Assembly: GCA_002842265.1 (NCBI GenBank)
Contig: PHCO01000011.1
Coordinates: 1 to 32,060 of the forward strand
Origin: Betaproteobacteria bacterium HGW-Betaproteobacteria-18
GTDB lineage: Bacteria > Pseudomonadota > Gammaproteobacteria > Burkholderiales > Burkholderiaceae_C
DNA: 32,060 nucleotides
Direction: 5' to 3'
The translations under genes and the position numbers were made by a program. Of this stretch, positions 27,269-32,060 are shown one piece after another. The notes below the pieces were generated by a model. The model saw nothing but the letters and a program-made list of their open reading frames with translations. It did not search any database and was not told where the DNA came from. The stretch's first letter is position 1. Each line of letters opens with the position of its first letter.

Positions 27269-29005
27269 TTAGGGCTGGGCGGGTAATTCGGCCGCTTCCA
27301 CCAGAAATCGCACCCGACGCTCGCCGCGCCAGCTGTCCACATCGAGCCGGAACGCCAGCTTGACGCGCGCGGGCAGCGGCTCGGTGTGGCCGAACCAGAT
27401 GCCGTCGACCGGCTCGCCGCGGTGTTTGAGCTTGAGCGACAGGTGTTTTTCGGCCACCAGGCGCTGCGACACCACGTCGAGCTCTTCGCTGAAGGTGGGC
27501 GCGGCAAAGCCCTGGCCCCAGACCTCGTGGTGCAGCGTGTCCACCAGGTCCGGGCGCCGGTATTCGGGCTTGAGCGCGCCATCGGTGTCGAGACGGCGCG
27601 TCAGCGTGGCGGCATCCAGCCACTCATGGGCGACCTCACTCAAGCCCTGTTCAAACGTGTCCAGCTGATCTTCGTTCAACGTGCAGCCGGCCGCCATGGC
27701 GTGGCCGCCAAAGCGCAGCAGCACGCCGGGGTGGCGCTTGGCCACCAGGTCGAGCGCGTCGCGCAGGTGAAAGCCCGCAATGGAGCGGCCCGAGCCTTTG
27801 AGTTCATGACCGTGGCCGCTGGCGCCACTGCTGGCAAAAACGAAGGTGGGGCGGTGAAACTTGTCCTTCAGGCGCGCCGCCACGATGCCGACCACGCCTT
27901 CGTGAAACCCGGCATCGAACACGCAAATGGCCGGTGGCGCTTCTGCTGCATCTTCAAACAGCGACTCGGCCACGAGCAGCGCCTGCTCGCGCATGCCGCC
28001 TTCGATGTCGCGGCGCTCGCGGTTGATGGCATCAAGTGTTTTGGCCAGTTCCTGCGCGCGAGCGGCATCGTCGGTGAGCAGGCATTCAATGCCCAGGCGC
28101 ATGTCGCTCAGGCGCCCCGCAGCGTTGATGCGCGGCCCCAGCGCAAAGCCAAAGTCAAAGGTGGTGGCGCTTTTGGCTTCACGCGAGGCGGCCACGAACA
28201 GGGCCGCCAGGCCGGCGGGCAGGGCCAGGGCGCGCACGCGTTTGAGCCCTTGCGCCACGAGGCGGCGGTTGTTGGTGTCGAGCTTGACCACGTCGGCCAC
28301 CGTGCCCAGGGCGACAAGCGGCAGCAGGGCGTCCAATTTGGGCTGGTTTTGCGCGGTGAATAGGCCGCGCTGGCGTAGTTCGGCGCGCAGCGCCAGCAGC
28401 ACGTAAAACATCACGCCGACGCCGGCGATGGACTTGCTCTCGAAGCCGCAGCCGGGCTGGTTCGGGTTGACGATCACGTCGGCGTCGGGCAGTTCAACCT
28501 GGCCAGCGCGCATGGCGGGCAGGTGGTGGTCGGTCACCAGCACCTGCAGGCCCAGCGCGCGGGCCGCCGCCACGCCGTCGAAGCTGGCAATGCCGTTGTC
28601 GACGGTGATCAGAACATCCGCGCCGCTGGCCTTGACGCGCGCGGAAATCGGCGGCGTCAGGCCGTAGCCGTCCTGTACCCGGTCGGGCACGATGTAGTCC
28701 ACCTGTTTGGCGCCCAACAGGCGCAGGCCGCGCAGGCCGACGGCGCAGGCGGTGGCGCCGTCGCAGTCGTAGTCGGCCACGATGCAAAGCTTTTTGTCCG
28801 ACTGGATGGCATCGGCCAGCAAGCGCGCCGCTTCAAGCGTGCCTTTCATGCTGGCGGGTGGCAGCAGCTTGGCCAGGGCGTCATCGAGTTCCAGCGCGCT
28901 TTGCACGCCACGCGCGGCATACAGTTGCGCCAGCAGCGGGTGAATGCCGGCTTGCTCCAGCGCCCAGACGGTTCTGGGGGGCGCATCTCGCACGATGATT
29001 TTCAT
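27269..29005 (-). CDS. recJ: Single-stranded-DNA-specific exonuclease RecJ
   Basis: DHH motif IVADYDCDGATACAVGLRGLRLLGA; VTDHHLPA; VNPNQPGCGFESKSIAGVGVMFYVLLALRA; C-terminal GGHAMAAGCTL (DHHA1). Confidence 0.96.
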   Translation of the reverse strand: MKIIVRDAPPRTVWALEQAGIHPLLAQLYAARGVQSALELDDALAKLLPPASMKGTLEAARLLADAIQSDKKLCIVADYDCDGATACAVGLRGLRLLGAKQVDYIVPDRVQDGYGLTPPISARVKASGADVLITVDNGIASFDGVAAARALGLQVLVTDHHLPAMRAGQVELPDADVIVNPNQPGCGFESKSIAGVGVMFYVLLALRAELRQRGLFTAQNQPKLDALLPLVALGTVADVVKLDTNNRRLVAQGLKRVRALALPAGLAALFVAASREAKSATTFDFGFALGPRINAAGRLSDMRLGIECLLTDDAARAQELAKTLDAINRERRDIEGGMREQALLVAESLFEDAAEAPPAICVFDAGFHEGVVGIVAARLKDKFHRPTFVFASSGASGHGHELKGSGRSIAGFHLRDALDLVAKRHPGVLLRFGGHAMAAGCTLNEDQLDTFEQGLSEVAHEWLDAATLTRRLDTDGALKPEYRRPDLVDTLHHEVWGQGFAAPTFSEELDVVSQRLVAEKHLSLKLKHRGEPVDGIWFGHTEPLPARVKLAFRLDVDSWRGERRVRFLVEAAELPAQP

Positions 29006-29949
29006 AGCTGCTCAAGTTTGCTTTGTGGAGGCGCAGAGCCAAAAAGATGCTTGATTTTTTGCATCAAGGCTTGTGGCTGTGTCAACCAGGTCTGGGCGTG
29101 GCGTTCGCCGCACAGGGTGAGCTGGACCGCTTCGCCGCGGGTCTGTGCATCGAGCAGTTGCCTGACTTGGGTTGCGTCGAGTGTTTGCCAGGCGCTGGCC
29201 CAGGTGGCCCAGTCTTCCTGCAGGGCGGTCTCGCGCAGCGTCGCGACCACGCTGGGCGGCAATGGATGGCGGACTGGGTCCGCCATGGCAGGCAAAGTCC
29301 CCGTGCCGCTGAGCCAGATGGCGTTGACCGGCAAAGCGCCACGTTGCGCTCTGGCATCGTTGAGCGGGTGGGTGTAGAGCAGCATTTGCACTTCGCTCAT
29401 CAGCCGGATCAGGCTGCCGGCCTGTGCCGCTGTCGGCATCCAGTGAGTCAAATTTCGTCCGAGCACCCGGTCGGGCGAGGCACTGGGCAGGCCGTCGAAG
29501 ACAGCGCCATGCGCCAGCCAGCGCCCTGGCTCGCCTGCGTAAAGCGTGATGCCATCCTCGGCAAAAAAGGGCTGCATGGTCGCGAACAAGCCGTCAGATT
29601 CGGCGGCGCTGAGCTCGCGCATGGGCAACTGGCGCAGCGTGACCTCGTGCATGCTGGCCTGCCAGCGGCACAGCGTCACAAAAGCCCAGGCGCCTCCCAG
29701 GCGAGCCAGTTCGGGGTGTTTGCCGGCCTGCAGCGCCGCCCAGGGAATCTGCCCGTCGGTGACTGTCAGCCCCAAGGCGCGGGCCATCGCGCGCTCGTGC
29801 GGCGGCGACCAGCTCAGTTCGTCGCCCACGTCCGGCGTTTGCGCGCTCAGGCGGCTCAACAGTTTTTGCAGGTTTGGCAGTTTCAGCGTGGCCAGAGCGG
29901 CCTGACAGCCTTCGGCATGACTGGCGGCGTAGGGAATCAGCAGGTGCAT
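29002..29949 (-). CDS. Conserved hypothetical protein (possibly related to cofactor-independent phosphoglycerate mutase-like proteins)
   Basis: MHLLIPYAASHAEGCQAALATLKLPNLQKLLSRLS...; ATGA overlap with recJ start. Family assignment from memory, weak. Confidence 0.7.
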   Translation of the reverse strand: MHLLIPYAASHAEGCQAALATLKLPNLQKLLSRLSAQTPDVGDELSWSPPHERAMARALGLTVTDGQIPWAALQAGKHPELARLGGAWAFVTLCRWQASMHEVTLRQLPMRELSAAESDGLFATMQPFFAEDGITLYAGEPGRWLAHGAVFDGLPSASPDRVLGRNLTHWMPTAAQAGSLIRLMSEVQMLLYTHPLNDARAQRGALPVNAIWLSGTGTLPAMADPVRHPLPPSVVATLRETALQEDWATWASAWQTLDATQVRQLLDAQTRGEAVQLTLCGERHAQTWLTQPQALMQKIKHLFGSAPPQSKLEQL

Positions 29950-30097
29950 GGGGTCAGGATCAGGTCGGCAGTAGTCGATGGGGTTTGGGCTTCGGGCGCG
30001 CCATGGTGCTTTTCTCGCAAACGATTCAAGCCTTGATTATGCGGGAGACAGCTTGCCCGAGCCGGACCGGGTTTTGCTGCAATGCCACAATGCGGGC

Positions 30098-31354
30098 ATG
30101 CAACTCCCCTATGAACTCATCCTTGGCTGGCGCTACACGCGGGCCGGTCGCGCCACCCGGCGCAACGGCTTTATCTCGTTCATTTCGGGCGTGTCGATGC
30201 TGGGTATCGCGCTCGGTGTGGCGGCGCTGATCATCGTGCTGAGCGTGATGAACGGCTTTCAGAAAGAGGTGCGCGATCGCATGTTGGGCGTGGTCTCGCA
30301 CATCGAAATTTTGGCTCCCAACGGCGAGGCCTTGCCCGATGTGGCGCGCACGCTGACGCAGGTCCGATCCAACCCGGCTGTGGTTGGTGCTGCGCCTTTC
30401 ATCGCAACCCAGGCCTTGCTGGCCAGGGGTGAAGACATGAAAGGCACCATGGTGCGTGGCATCGACCCGGCGCGCGAGGGCGAGGTGACCGAGCTGGCGC
30501 TGGAACTTAAAAACTCGGGACTGAACCGGCTCGTTCCCGGCGAGTTCGGCGTGGTGCTGGGCGCCGAACTGGCGCGCAGCCTGGGTGTGATTTCCGGCGA
30601 CAAGGTGACGCTGGTCGCACCCAGCGGCCAGGTGACTCCGGCAGGCGTGGTGCCGCGCCTGAAGCAGATGACGGTGGTTGGCACCTTTGATTCCGGCCAT
30701 TTTGAATACGACTCGGGCCTGGTGCTGATACACATCGAGGACGCGGCGCGCATCTTCCGGCTGGAAGGCCCGAGCGGCGTGCGCGTCAAGCTGCGCGACC
30801 TGCACCAGGCCCGCGAAGTGGCCGCGCAACTGGCCACCACGCTGACCGACAAGCTGCTGATTCGCGACTGGACGCGGCAGAACCGCACCTGGTTTGCCGC
30901 GGTTCAGCTTGAAAAACGCATGATGTTCATCATCCTCACGCTGATCGTGGCGGTGGCGGCGTTCAACCTGGTGAGCACGCTGGTGATGACGGTGACCGAC
31001 AAGCGCGCCGACATTGCCATATTGCGCACGCTCGGTGCCAGCCCGGGCTCCATCATGGGCATTTTTGTGGTGCAGGGCGCCATGGTGGGCGTGATCGGCA
31101 CGCTCGCCGGGCTGGCGCTGGGCCTGGGTGTGGCGTTGAACATCGACGTGATCGTGCCGGCACTGGAGCGCTTGCTGGATGCCAGCTTTTTGCCGCGCGA
31201 CATTTACCTCATCAGCCGCATGCCGAGCGACCCGCAGCAGGGTGACATCCTGCCGATCACCCTGATTTCCCTGGTGCTGGCGTTTGTCGCCACGCTGTAC
31301 CCGAGCTGGCGCGCCAGTCGCGTCAACCCGGCGGAGGCGTTGCGCTATGAATGA
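30098..31354 (+). CDS. lolC: Lipoprotein-releasing ABC transporter permease LolC/E
   Basis: [71 protein letters not shown]. In-frame ATG 30098 preferred over ORF start 29978. Confidence 0.94.
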   Translation: MQLPYELILGWRYTRAGRATRRNGFISFISGVSMLGIALGVAALIIVLSVMNGFQKEVRDRMLGVVSHIEILAPNGEALPDVARTLTQVRSNPAVVGAAPFIATQALLARGEDMKGTMVRGIDPAREGEVTELALELKNSGLNRLVPGEFGVVLGAELARSLGVISGDKVTLVAPSGQVTPAGVVPRLKQMTVVGTFDSGHFEYDSGLVLIHIEDAARIFRLEGPSGVRVKLRDLHQAREVAAQLATTLTDKLLIRDWTRQNRTWFAAVQLEKRMMFIILTLIVAVAAFNLVSTLVMTVTDKRADIAILRTLGASPGSIMGIFVVQGAMVGVIGTLAGLALGLGVALNIDVIVPALERLLDASFLPRDIYLISRMPSDPQQGDILPITLISLVLAFVATLYPSWRASRVNPAEALRYE

Positions 31355-32060
31355 TATGACCCCCACGCTTGCCGCTTCGCGTGCTGCGCTGCCCCCCGAG
31401 GGGGCGCGTTTCGCCTTGGGGCGGCCCGGCGGCGAAACATCCGAACTAGGAAAGCTGGTGCTGAGCGCGCGCGGGCTCACCAAACGATTCACGGAGGGAC
31501 GGCTGGATGTGACCGTGTTGCAGGGCGTGGATATGGACGTGTATGCCGGTGACACGCTGGCCATCGTGGGCGCCTCGGGCTCTGGCAAAAGCACCCTGCT
31601 GCATTTGCTGGGCGGGCTGGATGCGCCGACCAGCGGTTCGGTCATGCTGCTGGGGCAGGATCTGGCCCATCAGAGCGCCGCCGCCCAGGGACGCCTGCGC
31701 AACCAGCACCTGGGCTTTGTCTATCAGTTCCACCATTTGCTGCCTGAATTCAGTGCGCTCGACAATGTCGCCATGCCACTGTGGATCAGGCGCATGGCGC
31801 ATGCCGACGCGGCACAGGTGGCGGCAAAAATGCTGGCCAGTGTGGGTCTGGAGGGCCGCTTGCAGCATCGCCCGTCCGAACTCTCCGGCGGTGAGCGCCA
31901 GCGCGTGGCCATTGCCCGCGCTCTGGTGACCCAGCCCGCCTGCGTGCTGGCCGATGAACCCACAGGCAACCTGGACCGCAACACCGCCCAGGGCGTGTTC
32001 GACCTGATGCTGGAATTGGCCCGCACGCAAGGCACCGCGTTTGTGGTGGTCACGCACGAC
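31347..32060 (+). CDS. lolD: Lipoprotein-releasing ABC transporter ATP-binding protein LolD (partial, runs off right edge; start 31347 or GTG 31458)
   Basis: [32 protein letters not shown]...[24 protein letters not shown]...[35 protein letters not shown]. Confidence 0.95.
   Translation, partial: MNDMTPTLAASRAALPPEGARFALGRPGGETSELGKLVLSARGLTKRFTEGRLDVTVLQGVDMDVYAGDTLAIVGASGSGKSTLLHLLGGLDAPTSGSVMLLGQDLAHQSAAAQGRLRNQHLGFVYQFHHLLPEFSALDNVAMPLWIRRMAHADAAQVAAKMLASVGLEGRLQHRPSELSGGERQRVAIARALVTQPACVLADEPTGNLDRNTAQGVFDLMLELARTQGTAFVVVTHD
31368..31436. repeat. GC-rich palindromic (REP-like) element at lolC/lolD junction
   Basis: CTTGCCGCTTCGCGTGCTGCGCTGCCCCCCGAGGGGGCGCGTTTCGCCTTGGGGCGGCCCGGCGGCGAAA; stem GCCCCC-CGA-GGGGGC (31391-31405). 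Resembles elements I recall being dispersed in Comamonadaceae genomes. Confidence 0.6.

Noticed and set aside
26374-27582. Long N-terminal extension of the PHP protein
   Set aside because: Residues upstream of MNTLNADLHCHS are an alternate frame of recJ; the conserved start is at 27255.
30026-31645. 539-aa minus-strand ORF over lolC/lolD
   Set aside because: Antisense artefact; lolC and lolD are unambiguous on the plus strand.

Overview
The window looks like chromosomal DNA from a beta-proteobacterium, probably Comamonadaceae (judged from gene content and protein similarity, not from a search). Most of it is housekeeping: gyrA (partial), an OmpA-family gene, maoC-pta/ackA, a pseudouridine synthase, an EI24 gene, a cinA-like gene, glnA-(DUF4124-like)-ntrB-ntrC, a thyA-EamA-folA-xth block, trpS, an M50 protease, a Sua5/YciO gene, an EamA transporter, a PHP phosphoesterase, recJ, and lolC/lolD (partial). 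The main accessory region is 16125-22696, a compact five-gene minus-strand operon between tRNA-Ser(CGA) and thyA. It encodes a small AdoMet methyltransferase-like protein without NPPY, an ORF6N-domain protein, an Eco57I-like NPPY methylase with an altered motif I, a class II-type Fic protein, and a GIY-YIG (T5orf172-like)/SF2 helicase fusion. I read it as a candidate multi-component restriction/anti-phage locus. Inside it, the ORF6N gene carries three inverted repeats spaced exactly 42 bp apart, and the Fic gene carries a 4 x 12-nt in-frame tandem repeat. Other signals: a sigma54 promoter and NtrC-like site upstream of glnA, Gln at GyrA position 83, a Comamonadaceae-type GC-rich palindromic element at the lolC/lolD junction, and a YegP/DUF1508-like tail on TrpS. 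No searches were run; product names rest on motif recognition.
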